Positions 1 to 11,021 of a stretch of DNA of 64,000 nt are shown piece by piece. The number at the start of each line of letters is the position of its first letter. The stretch's first letter is position 1. A model generated the notes under the pieces. The model saw nothing but the letters and a program-made list of their open reading frames with translations, ran no database searches and was not told the origin of the DNA. The translations under genes were made by a program, and so were the position numbers. The stretch spans positions 331,908,581 through 331,972,580 of the forward strand of contig NC_058518.1 in NCBI RefSeq assembly GCF_904849725.1. The letters run 5' to 3'. The DNA comes from Hordeum vulgare subsp. vulgare (taxonomy: Eukaryota; Streptophyta; Magnoliopsida; Poales; Poaceae).

Positions 1-671
1 AACTAAAGTGAGTATTCGATTGTTGGCACTTCCACCATCCATATTTTGCTACCCTCTTTGGTACCGTGCATTGCCCTTTCTCACATTGAGAGTTGGTGAA
101 AACTCCGCTGATGCTTCCAAACCCATGACATGATACGCTCTGTCATACATAAGCCTCATTATATCCTTCCTCAAAACGGCCACCATACCTACCTATTAAG
201 GCATTTCCATAGACTTTCGATATACATTGCCATGCAACATCAACCATCTCATGACTTGATCTTCATGTCATACATGCTTTTGCTTGATCATAGAGCCGCA
301 TGATGGTTGGGCCTTGCCCCAATTATTGCTACATGACGCGCTAGTATCATTGCATATCCTGCTACACTGGCAGAGGCATACATTTGCATACATCATGATA
401 GTTTTCACTTGTCTTTATGTTGAGTACTTCTTATAAAGTGTGATGATCTTCTTTTTATTCATGTAAAACATGGAGTGTTGCCCTTAAGTGAGGAAAAGAT
501 CCTAAAGAGGACAAACAAAAGATCCCAAAGAGGACAAATGAGAGACAAATAGAAAGAGCCAAAGAGGCCACAAAAAATTATAAAAATGAGGAAAAAGAAA
601 AAAAAGAGAAGGGGCAACACTACTATTCCTTTTGAAAGATCCACACTCGTACTCCATTGCTATATTGTACT
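1..671 (+). other. Non-coding 3' internal region of gypsy A (first segment)
   Basis: There is no convincing ORF. The stretch is AT-rich and ends with several variants of the phrase AAAGAGGACAAA between about 505 and 580, followed by an A-rich run. This matches the spacer usually found between the last ORF and the 3' LTR of these gypsy families. It resumes at 2200 after the solo LTR. Short frames on either strand here are chance. Confidence 0.6.
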
Positions 672-2194
672 TGCTATCTCTTGAGTTTGCGTTGGTTTTT
701 CCCTTGAAGAGGAAAGGGTGATGCAACAAAGTAGCGATAAGTATTTCCCTCAGTTTGAGAACCAAGGTATCAATCCAGTAGGAGTATCAAGATGAGGCAC
801 CCATGTACGTGCGCAAAAACAAACAAACTTGCACCCAACGTGAAAAAGGGGTTGTCAATCCCTTCACGATTATTTGCAATGTGAGATCTGAAGGTGAAAA
901 GTGCAACAAAGTAATTTTGTAGATCTGAATATAGGATGTGCAGTAGACCCGGGGCCCATAGTGTTCACTAGAGGCTTCTCTCATAACAGCAAGTATTGCG
1001 GTGGGTGAACGAATTACTGTCGAGCAATTGATAGAATCGTGCAAAGTCATGACGATATCTAAGGCAATGATCATACATATAGGCATCACGTCCGAGACAA
1101 GTAGACCGATACTTTCGGCATCTACTACTTTTACACCACACATCGACCGCTATCTAGCATGCATCTAGTGTATTGAGTTCATAAGAACAGAGTAACACCT
1201 TAAGCAAGATGACATGATGTAGAGGGATAGATTCATGCAATATGATATAAACCCCATCTTTTTACCCTTGATGGCAACAACACGATGTGTGCCTCGCTAC
1301 CCTTTCTGTCACTGGGTGAAGACACCGCATGGTATGAACCCAAAACCAAGCACTTCTCCCATTGCAAGAATTATAGGTCAAGTTGGCCAAACGAAACCCA
1401 TAACTCGAAGAGAATTACAAGGATACGAAATCATGCATATAAGAGATTAGAGGAGACTCAAATAATATTCTTAGATAATCTGATCATAAATCCACAATTC
1501 ATCAGATCTCGACAAACACACCGCAAAAGAAAGTTACATCGGATAGATCTCCATGAAGATCATGGAGAACTTTGTATTGAAAATCCAAGAGAGAGAAGAA
1601 GCCATCTAGCTACTAGCTATGGACCCGAAGGTCTATGGTGAACTACTCACGCATCATCGGAGAGGCAATGGTGTTGATGAAGAAGCCCTCCCTGTCTGAA
1701 TCCCCCTTCGGTAGGGCACCAGAACGGTCCCTAGATGGGATCTTGTAGAGACAGAAGCTTGCGGCGGCGGAAAAGTATTTTCTTGGCCCTCTTCTTTGGT
1801 TTCGGGAATTTAAAGAATTTATAGGCGAAAGAGGTAGGGCAAAGGAGCCACGTGGGGGCCCACAAGCCTGCCAGGCGTGGCCACCCCCTAGGCCTCGGCT
1901 AGGGGGCTTGTGATCTCCCACGAGGTCTCATGCCTTGGTTCTCAAGTCCCCTGCTTGTCTTCTGTTATGGAAAAAATCACCCCGCAGGTTTTATTCCGTT
2001 TGGACTCCGTTTAATATTCTTCTCTGAAAAAGGTCAAAAACACGGAAAAAACAGAAACTGGCACTTGGCACTGAGTTAATAGGCTAGTCCCAAAAAAGAT
2101 ATAAAATAGCATATTCATGCATATAAAACATCCAAAGTTGACAAGATAATAGCATGGAACCATCAAAAATTATAGATACGTTGGAGACGTATCA
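672..2194 (-). mobile_element. Solo LTR A1 (gypsy), TSD GTACT
   Basis: A complete reverse-strand LTR of about 1.52 kb. On the minus strand it opens TGATACGTCTCCAACGTATC (ending at 2194) and closes ...AGAGATAGCA (at 672). The same five bases, GTACT, flank it on both sides (667-671 and 2195-2199), and no internal region is present, so it is a solo LTR left by recombination between the two LTRs of a full element. A TATA-like AATTTATAGG lies near 1815-1825 (minus sense), with a GC-rich inverted repeat upstream near 1857-1915. It is related to D1 and F but stops about 100 bp earlier at its 3' end. Confidence 0.9.
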
Positions 2195-2199
2195 GTACT

Positions 2200-2952
2200 A
2201 TATAGAAATTATCATTCATGCATAACTATGTGGGGACCCATACACTATAGAACTTGGTTTGCATATTCCAATGATGAGCCTCCTCAAATGAGCTCTAGGT
2301 CTTCATGAGCAAACAAGTTGGATGCACCCCCACTAGTTCCATTGGAGAGCTTACCTTAGCTCATATGTGCATCCGTTACATGGCAATCCCTACTCCTCAC
2401 ATCATAACGATCATTTGGCTTTCTCTCGCCCATGGTTGTCCGCATTGATGTGAGCCTTTCACACCTTTTTGTCTTCCTTCCCCATCATTATTCTATTTGC
2501 CATCCTACGTGCCAACATATCTTGCTTACGCTCATCCATTGCATGAGCGCTCAAAGTCGAAAGAGAGAGGATCATTTTGAGTTGTGCCTGACTAGTGGTT
2601 TGGGGATGAATCAAAATAAGATTCTGAAGGAGACCAAGTGTGAAATTTTAGTAGATTGAGTTCTCAATTAAAAATATATTTTATGATCTCAACCCATCTC
2701 CCACTTCTTGCACGCAAACACCATTTGGAGACATTCGAGTCATGGACAACAAGAGCTCTTGCACCTTTATGTTCTTACTTTTCTAATTTCAATACTAGAT
2801 ATAAACTCTTGCTTGTTATTATCTTGACATGAATTGCATATCTCACTTGCTTTACTTTGAAGTTCTTATATGTGTGTTAGCATGTAACCACAGAAATTAT
2901 TGTGTTATCATTTATCTACTCGAGGACGAGCAGAAATTAAGCTTGGGGATGT
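2200..2952 (+). other. Non-coding 3' internal region of gypsy A (second segment)
   Basis: Continuation of the A internal sequence after the solo LTR. There is no coding domain. It runs through the phrase CTCGAGGACGAGCAG (about 2920) into the polypurine tract and the 3' LTR, the usual ending of Athila-type elements in these genomes. Confidence 0.6.
2936..2952 (+). promoter_or_regulatory. Polypurine tract of gypsy A
   Basis: ATTAAGCTTGGGGATGT sits immediately before the 3' LTR. By family knowledge this is where plus-strand DNA synthesis is primed. The same AAGCTTGGGG(G)A core precedes the 3' LTR of element C (19310-19322) and, in reverse complement, of element G (about 45579-45595). Confidence 0.75.
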
Positions 2953-4409
2953 TGATACGTCCCAAATGTATCTATAATTTCTGCTTGTTCCATGATCTTT
3001 TGGGTGACATTGTTATATGTTTTGCTACACTTTTATATCATTTTACACATATTTGGACTAACCTATTAACTCAGTGCACCCAGTGCCAGTTTCTGTATGC
3101 TGATGTCAAATTTGCAAGGGTTTTTAACCAATTCCGTGAAGCCCAAAAAATTCCAGGAAAATAATATAAAAATTCAGCGAAACAGAAGCTTCGAGATCAG
3201 CGAAGATGGGCCAGAGGGGGTGAGGGGCCGTCTAGGCGACCTGATTGCGTGGCCAGACCCTAGGTCGCGCCACGAGGCCGCCTAGGTGGGCCCCAGCTCC
3301 TTTGGTGTCCTCCTTTGGCTCCTATTTTTACCCCCGTGGAGGAAATCCTGATTTCGGAACCCTTTTCTCCAAAAGCAATTCCGATCTACGCCGCCTTATC
3401 CAACAAGTTTCACGGGACCGGAATTCCTGTGCCGGCACCGTGCCGGGACGGGGAAGTGCCCCTGGATTCATCTCCATCGACGTTGTCTCCTCCCTCCATG
3501 AAGCGGGAGTAGTTCCTCCTTGGGGATGAGGTCTTTTAAAGTAGCTATTTGGTTAATTCTCTCTCTCATGATGTGATCTTGATTGTGATCATGGGCTATG
3601 TTAATCTAGGATGGTCCCATGATGTTTCCCCTTCTTCTATGTATTGGATTGATGTACTTACTTGATCTTATCTAGTATAATCCCCGAGACCATGGTGATA
3701 GCGGTCTATTGGACATGGATTAGAAGAATATTTTCATGAGTGATTTCCTCTTCTGTGAATTGATTGAAGATTGAGAGTCTCTTGGTGCTTGTCTTTGACT
3801 ATCCTTGAGATATGTTGTGGTGATTGTGGTACTCTCTTTGGATGGTCGCGGTGACATTGGGAAATCCATAGATGAGAACTACGAACTCCGAGGTGTGCTT
3901 TTGTAGCCCTACATAATTCTCGTCATCTCTTGATCACAAAGGAATGACCTCCATGTACGTCTCCATTGCATGTTTTAGTGGAAATATTATGTGATTAGAC
4001 TATGTTAATGTTGTTGGGAGTTGCCACTAGTGAAAGTATGAAGCCTAGGCCCTATTTCTCAACATTGTTACACCGTTTATGCTCACTTTTGTCACTTGCT
4101 ACCTTGCTGCCATTTTTCTTTCAGATTTATATTACCTTGCTTTGCCACACCTATCACCCATATTTTACCAACTCTTCGCCAAACTAGTGCACCTATACAA
4201 TTTACCATTGTATTAGGTGTGTTGGGGACACAAGAGACTTCTCGTTTCTTAATTGCGGGGTTGCTTGAGAGAGACCATCTTCAACCTCTACTTCCGTGAG
4301 TTCGATAAACCTTAGGTCATCCACTTGATGGAAATTGTTGCTATCCTACAAACCTGTGTGCTTGGAGGCCCAACATAGTCTACCAGAATAGAAGCGTGCG
4401 TAGACATCA
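2953..4409 (+). repeat. 3' LTR of gypsy A
   Basis: A 1457-bp LTR that opens TGATACGTCC and ends ATAGAAGCGTGCGTAGACATCA-like sequence, closing in CA at 4409. Interior landmarks include a GC-rich inverted repeat near 3220-3295 just ahead of the presumed start of transcription. The ORFs reported in it (for example 3097-3529) overlap this GC-rich stretch and are not credible genes. Confidence 0.8.
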
Positions 4410-4739
4410 ACATGCAACAGGTGCAAGATAGTTTTGGACACGTGGAACTCTCGGTTTAAACCTGACGAGCCTAGCATGTGCATACATGGCCTTGGAACAC
4501 AAGAGACCAGAAGGTCAAACATGAGTCATATAGTTCATATGATTAACATGGAGATGTTCACCGTTGAAGCCACCTCGCGTCACGTGATGATCGGGCATGG
4601 GTTTGTGGATTTGGATCATGTGTGACTCGAATGACTAGAGGGATGTGAATTTGAGTGGGAGTTTTTAGTAATATGATTAACTAAACTCATTATCTTGAAC
4701 ATAGTCTAAGTAATCTTTGCAAATTTATGTTGTAGATCA
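4410..4739 (+). other. Untranslated leader of Copia B
   Basis: Non-coding sequence between the (missing) 5' LTR and the first gag codon. It carries phrases typical of the BARE/WIS leader, such as CACGTGATGATCGG (about 4580) and GACTAGAGGGATG (about 4632). The primer-binding site is not present: the element is cut off at 4410 by the insertion of A. Confidence 0.65.
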
Positions 4740-5593
4740 ATGGCTCGCACAGTAGCACCCCTGAATTTTAATGCGTTCCTAGATAAAGCTAAGCTAAACG
4801 AGATGGGAGCAACTTTGTTGATGGGCCCGTAATCTAAGGCTTGTCCTCACGGTCTCCCAAAAGAACTATGTCATTGATACACCGCTAGGTGACATGCCAC
4901 CCCAACCGGCAACCCTGGATGATATGAACATCTGGCAGTTGCGTCTGGATGACTACTCAGTAGTTCAGTGTGTGATCTTGTATAGCTTAGAACCGGGACT
5001 TCAAAGACGTTTTGAACGTCATGAGCATATGAGATGTTACATGAATTGAAGTTTATAATTTATAAGAATGCTCGAGTCGAGACGTATGAGACCTCTGATA
5101 AGTTCTATGCTTGCAAGATGGAGGAGAATGGGTCTGTTAGTGAGCATGTGCTCACAATGTCTGGGTATGCCAACCGTCTGGCTGAGTTGGGAATTGCTCT
5201 CCTGCCAGAGGCGATCACTAACAGAGTTCTCCAATCACTGCCACCTAGCTACAAAAGCTTTGTGCTGAACTACAACATGCAAGGGATGAACAAATCAGCC
5301 GCCGAGTTGTTCGCGATGGTGAAAGTCACTAAGTCAGAAATCCAGAAGGAACATCAAGTGTTTATGGTCAATAAAACCACTAGTTTCAAGAAAAAGGGCA
5401 AGGGCAAGAAAGGGAACTTCAAGAAGAGTGGCAAAGTTGTTGCCCCTCCCGGGAAGAAACCCAAGGCTGGGCCCAAGCTAGAAACTGAGTGCTATCATTG
5501 CAAGGGGACTGGTCACTGGAAGCGGAACTGCCACAAGTTTCTAGCCGACAAGAAGGCGAAGAACACCAAACAAGGTATATATGATATACATGT
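4740..5593 (+). pseudogene. gag: Copia B gag (capsid/nucleocapsid) pseudogene
   Basis: Gag packages the element RNA in cytoplasmic virus-like particles. The start ATG at 4740 begins MARTVAPLNFNAFL, a typical BARE/WIS-class N-terminus. Thirty codons later a TAA (4830-4832) ends the frame, at a point where the family normally continues through a conserved tryptophan-containing stretch; a deletion and frameshift occurred there. The main reading frame resumes at about 5034 and includes the UBN2-type gag body, a lysine-rich tract, and a CCHC zinc knuckle, CYHCKGTGHWKRNC (5490-5531), with all four ligands intact. It cannot yield a full protein. Confidence 0.85.
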
Positions 5594-7080
5594 TATTGAT
5601 GTGTACCTCACCAACTCTTGTTGTAGTGCCTGGGTATTTGATACCGGTTCGGTTGCTCACATTTGCAGCTCAAAACAGGAACTACGGAATAGATGAAGGT
5701 TGACGAAGGATGAAGTGACCATGTGCGTGGGAAATGGTTCCAAGGTTGATGTGATCGCCGTCGGCACGCTCTCACTTCGGTTACCATCGGGATTAGTGAT
5801 GAACGTGAACAATTGTTATTTTGTGCCTGCGTTAAGCATGAACATTATATCTGGATCTTGTTTATTGCGAGACGGTTACTCATTTAAATCAGAGAATAAT
5901 GGTTGTTCTATTTATATGAGTAATATCTTTTATGGTCTTGCACCAAATGTGAGGGTTTTATTCTTATTGAATCTCAATAGTAATGACATGCATGTTCATA
6001 ACATTGATGCCAAAAGATGTAGAGTCGATAATACCACTTTCTTGTGGCACTTCCGTTTTGGTCATGTTGGTATAAAGCGCATGACGAAACTCCATGCCGA
6101 TGGACTTTTGGAGTCACTTGATTTTGAATCACTTGACACATGTGAACCATGCCTCATGGGCAAGATGATCAAAACTCCGTTCTCTAGAAAAATGGAGCGA
6201 GCAAGTGACTTATTGGAAATCATACATACTGATGTTTACGGTCCAATGAGCATTGAGGTGCACGGTGGATATCGTTATTTTCTCACCTTCACCGATGATT
6301 TGAGTAGATATGGTTATATTTACTTAATGAAACACAAGTCTGAAACGTTTGAAAAGTTTAAGTAATTTTAGAGTGAAGTAGAGAATCATCGTACCAAGAA
6401 GATCGAATTCCTATGATCTGATTGAGGAGGAGAATATCAGAGTTATAAGTTTGGCACTCACTTAAGACAATGTGGAATTGTTTTATAGTTGACTCCACCT
6501 CGAACACCACAGCGCAATGGTGTGTCCGAATTTCATAATCGTACTTTTTTGGATATGGTGCGTTCTATGATGTCTCTTGCCAATTTGCCATTATCATTTT
6601 GGGGCTATGCATTAGAGGCAGCTGCATTCACTTTAAATAGGGCACCATCAAAATCTGTTGAGATGATGCCATATGAACTGTGGTTTGGTAAGAAATCAAA
6701 GTTGTCGTTTCCTAAAGTTTGGGGATGTGATACTTATGTCAAAAAGTTTCATCCTGAAAAGCTGGAACCCAAAGCGAAGAAATGCGTCTTCATAGGATAC
6801 CCAAAAGAGACAGTTGGGTACAACTTCTATCTCAGATCCGAAGGCAAAGTGTTTGTCGCTAAAATTGGAATGTTTCTTGAGAAAGAGTTTCTCTCGAAAG
6901 AATTGAGTGGGAGGAAGATAGAAATCGATGAGGTTATTGAACCTTTACTTCAACCAGAGAGTAGCGCAGCGCAAAACGATGTTTCTGTGGAGCATGCAAC
7001 AGTTGAAGAGGAAGCCAATGATGATGACCGTGTAGCTTCAGATCAAGTTGCTATCATACCTCGTAGGTCGACGAGGGCAC
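5594..7080 (+). pseudogene. pol: Copia B protease and integrase pseudogene
   Basis: The aspartic protease active site is read as VFDTGSVAHIC (DTG at 5640-5648). A TGA at 5694-5696 follows, then a new open stretch with the pre-integrase zinc-binding region (LWHFRFGHVG, about 6041-6070) and the integrase core. The first catalytic Asp is in HTDVYGPM (6231-6233), the second lies between two TGA stops (6420-6422), and the Glu is in NGVSEFHNRT (6528-6530). TAA and TAG stops near 6363-6371 break the core. Most stops replace CGA, CAG or CAA codons, as cytosine deamination would cause. Downstream is the conserved Copia integrase tail, VWGC, VFIGYPKETVGY (about 6720-6840). Confidence 0.85.
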
Positions 7081-8708
7081 GCACCACTCCTGAGTGGTAC
7101 GGAAACCATGTGTTTACGATCATGTTGTTGGACAATGATGAGCCTACGAGCTATGGAGAAGTGATGGTGGGCCCGGATTCCAACAAATGGTTAGAGGCCA
7201 TGAAATCCGAGATAGGATCCATGTATGAAAACAAAGTGTAGACTTTGGAAGAATTACGTGAAGGGCGAAAGGCCATTCAGAATAAATGGATCTTTCAGAA
7301 GAAGATGAACGCTGACGGTAATATCATCGTCTATGAAGCTCGACTTGTGGCGAAGGGTTTTCCACAAGTTCAAGGAGTTGACTACGATGAGATTTTCTCA
7401 CCCGTAGCCATGCTTAAGTCCATCAGAATCATGTTAGCAATAGCTGCATTTTTTATAATGAAATCTGGAAGATGGATGTCAAAACAACGTTCCTTAATGG
7501 TTTCCTTAAGGAAGAGTTGTATATGATGCAAGCAGAAGGTTTTTTCGATCCAGAGAATGCTAACAAAGTGGGCAAGCTCTAGTGATCCATTTATGGACTG
7601 GTGCAACCATCTAGGAGTTGGAGTCAATGTTTTGATGAAGTGATCAAGGCGTTTGGGTTTCTATAAGTTTATGGAGAAGCTTGTATTTGCAAGAAAGTGA
7701 GTGCGAGATCTATAGCATTTCTAATATTATATGTGGATGCCATATTGCTGATTGGAAACAAATAGAATTTTTGGGAAGTGTAAAGGATTACTTGAACAAG
7801 AGTTTTTCAACGAAGGACCTAGGAGAACTTGCTTACATATTGGGCATGAAGATCTATAGAGATAGGCCGAAATGCTTGATAGGACTTTCACAAAGCACAT
7901 ACCTTGAGAAAGTTTTGAAGAAGTTCAATATGGAACAATCCAGGAAAGGGTTCTTTCCTGTGTTACAAGGTGTGAAGTTGAGTAAGACTCAATGCCTAGT
8001 GACTGCAAAAGATAGAGGAAAGATGAGTGTCGTCGCATATGCTTCAACCACAGGCTCTATCATGTATGCAATGTTGTGCACAATACCTGATGTCAGCCTT
8101 GCCTAAGTATGGCGGGAAGGTTTCAAAGTGATCCAGGAATGGAACACTGGACAGTGGTCAAGAATATTCTGAAGTACCTGAAATGGACTAAGGAAATGTT
8201 TCTCATGTATGGAGGTGATCAAGAGCTCGTCGTAAAGGGTTACGTCGATGCAAGCTTTGACACTGATCCAGATGACTCTTAGTTGCAAACCGGATACGTA
8301 TATATTCTCAATGGGGTGCGGTAAGTTGGTGCAGTTCCAAGCAAAGCGTGGTAGCTTATTCTACATGCAAAGCAGAGTATAGCTGCCTCGGAGGCGGCTA
8401 AAGAAGGTGTGTGGATGAAGGAGTTCATGACAGATCTTGGAGTTGTGTCTAGTGCACTGGATCCAATGACTCTCCTCTATGACAACACTGGTGCCATTGC
8501 TTTGTTAAAGGAACCAAGGTTTCACAAGAGAACCAGACACATAAAGGGACGCTTCAATTCCAGCCGCAATTACATAAAGGAGGAAGACATAAATATTTAC
8601 AAAGTGCACACGGATCTGAATGTTGCAGACCCGTTGACTAAACCTCTTCCACGAGCGAAACATGATCGACACCAGAACTGTAAGGGTGTTAGATTCATTA
8701 CAATCTAA
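7081..8708 (+). pseudogene. pol: Copia B reverse transcriptase and RNase H pseudogene
   Basis: Reverse transcriptase motifs include KWIFQKKMNADG and ARLVAKGFPQVQGVDYDE (7280-7395), a frameshift near 7455, then the first catalytic Asp in MDVKT (about 7472). The universally required YVDD box reads YVDA (7730-7741, in a frame different from the neighbouring open stretch), so the enzyme would be inactive even if the frame were repaired. Stops include TAG at 7239-7241 (for Trp) and adjacent TAG and TGA at about 7579-7586 (for Gln and Arg). The RNase H end is in frame 8409-8708, with the family tail DPLTKPLPRAKHDRHQN. Confidence 0.87.
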
Positions 8709-8744
8709 ATCACATAGAGATGTGAGCTAGATTATTACAATCTC

Positions 8745-9319
8745 TTGGAAATATGCCCTAGAGGCAATAGTAAAAGAGTTATTATTATATTTCCTTGTTC
8801 AAGATAATCGTTTATTATCTATGCTAGAATTGTATTGATTGGAAACTAAAATACATGTGTGGATACATAGACAACACGTTGTCCCTAGTAAACCTCCAAT
8901 GGACTAGCTCGTTGATCGAAGATGGTCAAGGTTTTCTGACCATAGACATGAGTTGTCATTTGGTAACGGGATCACATCATTAGGAGAATGATGTGATGGA
9001 CAAGACCCAAACTATAAACGTAGCATATGACCGTGTTAGTTTACTAGTGTTGTTTTCTACATGTCAAAGTATTTGTTCCTATGACAGTGAGATAATCCAA
9101 CTCCCGGACACCGGAGGAATGCCTTGTGTGTATCAAACGTCACAACGTAATTAGGTGACTATAAAGTTGCTATGCAGGTATCTCCGAGGGTATCTGGTGG
9201 GTTGGCATGGATCGAGACTGGGATTTTTCACTTTGTGTGACAGAGAGGTATCTTTAGGCCCACTCGGTAATAGAACATCACAATAAGCTTGCATGCAATG
9301 TAAGTAAGGAGTTGGTCAC
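8745..9319 (+). repeat. Copia B 3' LTR, first segment (575 bp)
   Basis: It opens TTGGAAATATGCCCTAGAGG, the BARE/WIS/Angela LTR start lacking the initial TG(T). The purine tract expected just upstream (a GTGGGAGAC-like sequence in this family) is absent: GATTATTACAATCTC lies there instead. The segment stops at GTCAC (9315-9319), the left target duplication of gypsy C, and continues at 25025. Confidence 0.85.
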
Positions 9320-9552
9320 TGATACGTCTCCATCGTATCTACTTTTCCAAACTCTTTTGCCCTTGTTTTGGACTCTAATTTGCATGATTTGAATGGAACT
9401 AACCCGGACTGACGCTGTTTTCAGCAGAATTGCCATGGCATTGTTTTTGTTCAGAAATGAAAGTTCTCGGAACGTCCTGAAAATTTACGGAGAATATTTC
9501 TGGAAAATATGAAAAATACCTGCGCAAAGATCCACCAGAGGGGACGGGCGAG

Positions 9553-9655
9553 TGGGCCACAAGCCCTGTAGACGCGGCCTCCCCCCTGGCCGCGACTACC
9601 AGGCTTGTGGGGCCCACGTGGCTCGCCGCCCCCAATTCCAACGCTATTTATTCCC
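9553..9655 (+). promoter_or_regulatory. LTR promoter region: GC-rich inverted repeat then TATA-like box
   Basis: GGGCCACAAGCC (about 9554) pairs with GGCTTGTGGGGCCC (about 9602-9616); both arms enclose CGCGGCC-rich sequence. The TATA-like CTATTTATT follows at about 9642. The same order, inverted repeat then TATA, is found in the LTRs of A1, D1, F and G and in the internal spacers of C and G. The position of the true transcription start is inferred, not seen. Confidence 0.6.
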
Positions 9656-10440
9656 TTTCGTCCCGGAAAAAATCAAGAGAGAAGAGTTCATCGCGTTTCA
9701 CGATCCAGAGGCGCCAGCACATCCCGTTCTTGCCCTGGAGGGCAGATCTGGAGTCCGTTTTGGGCTCCGGATCAAGCAGATCATTGCCATCGTCATCATC
9801 AACCTTCTTCCCTCTCCAATTCCTTGAAGCTCTTCATCGTTCGTGAGTAATCTATTCGTAGGCTCGCTGGGCGGTGATGAGTAGGATGAGATCTATCATG
9901 TAATCGAGTTAGTTTTGACGGGGATTGATCCCTAGTATCCACTATGTTCTGAGATTGATGTTGCTACTACTTTGCCATGCTTAATGCTTGTCACTAGGGC
10001 CCGAGCGCCATGAATTCAGATCTGAAATTATTATGTTGTCACCAATATATGTGTGTTTTAGATCCGATCTTGCAAGTTGTAGTTACCTACTATGTGTTAT
10101 GATCCGGCAATCCCGGAGTGATAATAACCGGAACCACTCCCGGTGATGACCATAGTTTGAGGAGTTCATGTGTTCACCAAGTGCTAATGCGTTGGTCCGG
10201 TTCTTTATTAAAAGGAGAACCTTAATATCCCGTAGTATCCATTTGGACCCCGCTGCCACGGGAGGGATGGACAATAGATGTCATGCAAGTTCTTTTCCCT
10301 AAGCACGTATGACTACACACAGAATGCATGCCTACATCACATTGACAAACGGGAGCTAGCCACATATCTCTCCGTGTTATAACTGTTGCATGATGAATGT
10401 CATCCAACAAATCACCGATCCATTGCCTATGAGTTTGTCC

Positions 10441-10660
10441 CACTCCTACTTTTACTTGCTATGCTGCTACTGCTGTTACTACTATTGCTGCTACTGTTAC
10501 TTGCTTTGTCCTGCTGCTGCTGCCACTACTGTTGCTACTACCATTACTTGTTGTTGCTGTTACTTGCTACTGTTGCTACTTGCCACTGCTGTCACTACTG
10601 TTGTTCCTTTCCATTGCTGTTACTCGTTACCCTGCTGCTACCTGCTACAATACTTTACTG
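10441..10660 (+). repeat. Imperfect TGC/TAC trinucleotide tract in C LTR
   Basis: About 220 bp made of GCTACTGCTGTTACT-like triplets. It is repeated in the 3' LTR (about 20446-20665) and, in reverse complement, in the G LTR (about 44275-44425), so it is a property of the family. The Leu/Cys-rich frames it produces are artefacts of the repeat. Confidence 0.8.
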
Positions 10661-10917
10661 GCGCCATTGATACTTCAGTTAGGAATAATCTGCCGTCAAC
10701 AGATTCTTTCCTAGCACCGTTGTTATCATACTACCTTTGCTACTTATATCCTAGTTGCAGATACTAATCTTTAAGGTGTGGTTGAGCCGAAAACTCAACT
10801 GCTAATACTGGAGAATTTCCTTTCACTCCCATCGTGTCGAACCAACAAATTTGGGTTGAATACTCTACCCTCGAAAACTGCCGCGATCCCACACGCTGGT
10901 GGGCCATTGCAAGACAA

Positions 10918-10935
10918 TTGCTCATTGTTGAGCAA
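10918..10935 (+). other. Perfect small hairpin at the 3' end of the C 5' LTR
   Basis: TTGCTCA, a four-base loop TTGT, then TGAGCAA. It lies within the 33-bp LTR extension, just before the primer-binding site. The 3' LTR copy reads TTGCTAA in the left arm, so pairing is weaker there. Confidence 0.55.
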
Positions 10936-10953
10936 CTGGAAGCATCTCTTTTG

Positions 10954-10971
10954 TGGCGCCGTTGCCGGGGA
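10954..10971 (+). promoter_or_regulatory. Primer-binding site of gypsy C, tRNA-Asp type
   Basis: TGGCGCCGTTGCCGGGGA is complementary to the 3' end of plant tRNA-Asp(GUC), as I recall its sequence. It lies nine bases after the LTR end. Minus-strand synthesis would start here. Confidence 0.85.
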
Positions 10972-11021
10972 GGGATAGCTATATTATCTCAGTCACTTGG
11001 GATTTATATCTTCTGATCACT

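Larger units (their letters stand above)
1..4409 (+). mobile_element. Gypsy element A, 3' part, leaves window on the left
   Basis: This is the downstream end of a plus-strand Ty3/gypsy retrotransposon: non-coding internal sequence, a polypurine tract and a terminal LTR (2953-4409). The 3' boundary ends in ...GACATCA, directly against Copia leader sequence. A was therefore inserted into Copia element B, and the five bases after it, ACATG (4410-4414), are the expected target-site duplication; the partner copy lies outside the window. A solo LTR (672-2194) sits inside it. No coding domain of A is visible here. The TGATACGTC opening and the AAGCTTGGGGA polypurine tract fit the Athila-lineage gypsy families common in Triticeae (Sabrina/WHAM/Fatima-like); the exact family is not settled. 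Confidence 0.8.
9320..10944 (+). repeat. 5' LTR of gypsy C (1625 bp)
   Basis: It opens TGATACGTCTCCATCGTATC and ends CAACTGGAAGCA. The end is fixed by the 3' LTR copy, where the same AACTGGAAGCA is followed directly by the GTCAC duplication. The LTR therefore runs about 33 bp past GGGCCATTGCA (10901-10911), which looks like the ancestral LTR end. It contains a GC-rich inverted repeat upstream of a TATA-like site and a long TGC/TAC-rich stretch. Confidence 0.88.

Noticed and set aside
4410..4739. A 5' LTR for Copia B within the window
   Set aside because: No BARE-type LTR sequence lies between A and the gag start; only leader is present.
10386..10767. Leu/Cys-rich frames of up to 125 codons
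   Set aside because: Translation of the TGC/TAC trinucleotide tract of the LTR; equivalent frames appear in every LTR copy.
10953..11021. Upstream methionine of the long gag frame (MAPLPGRD)
   Set aside because: It would translate the primer-binding site; the ATG at 11022 is a better start.
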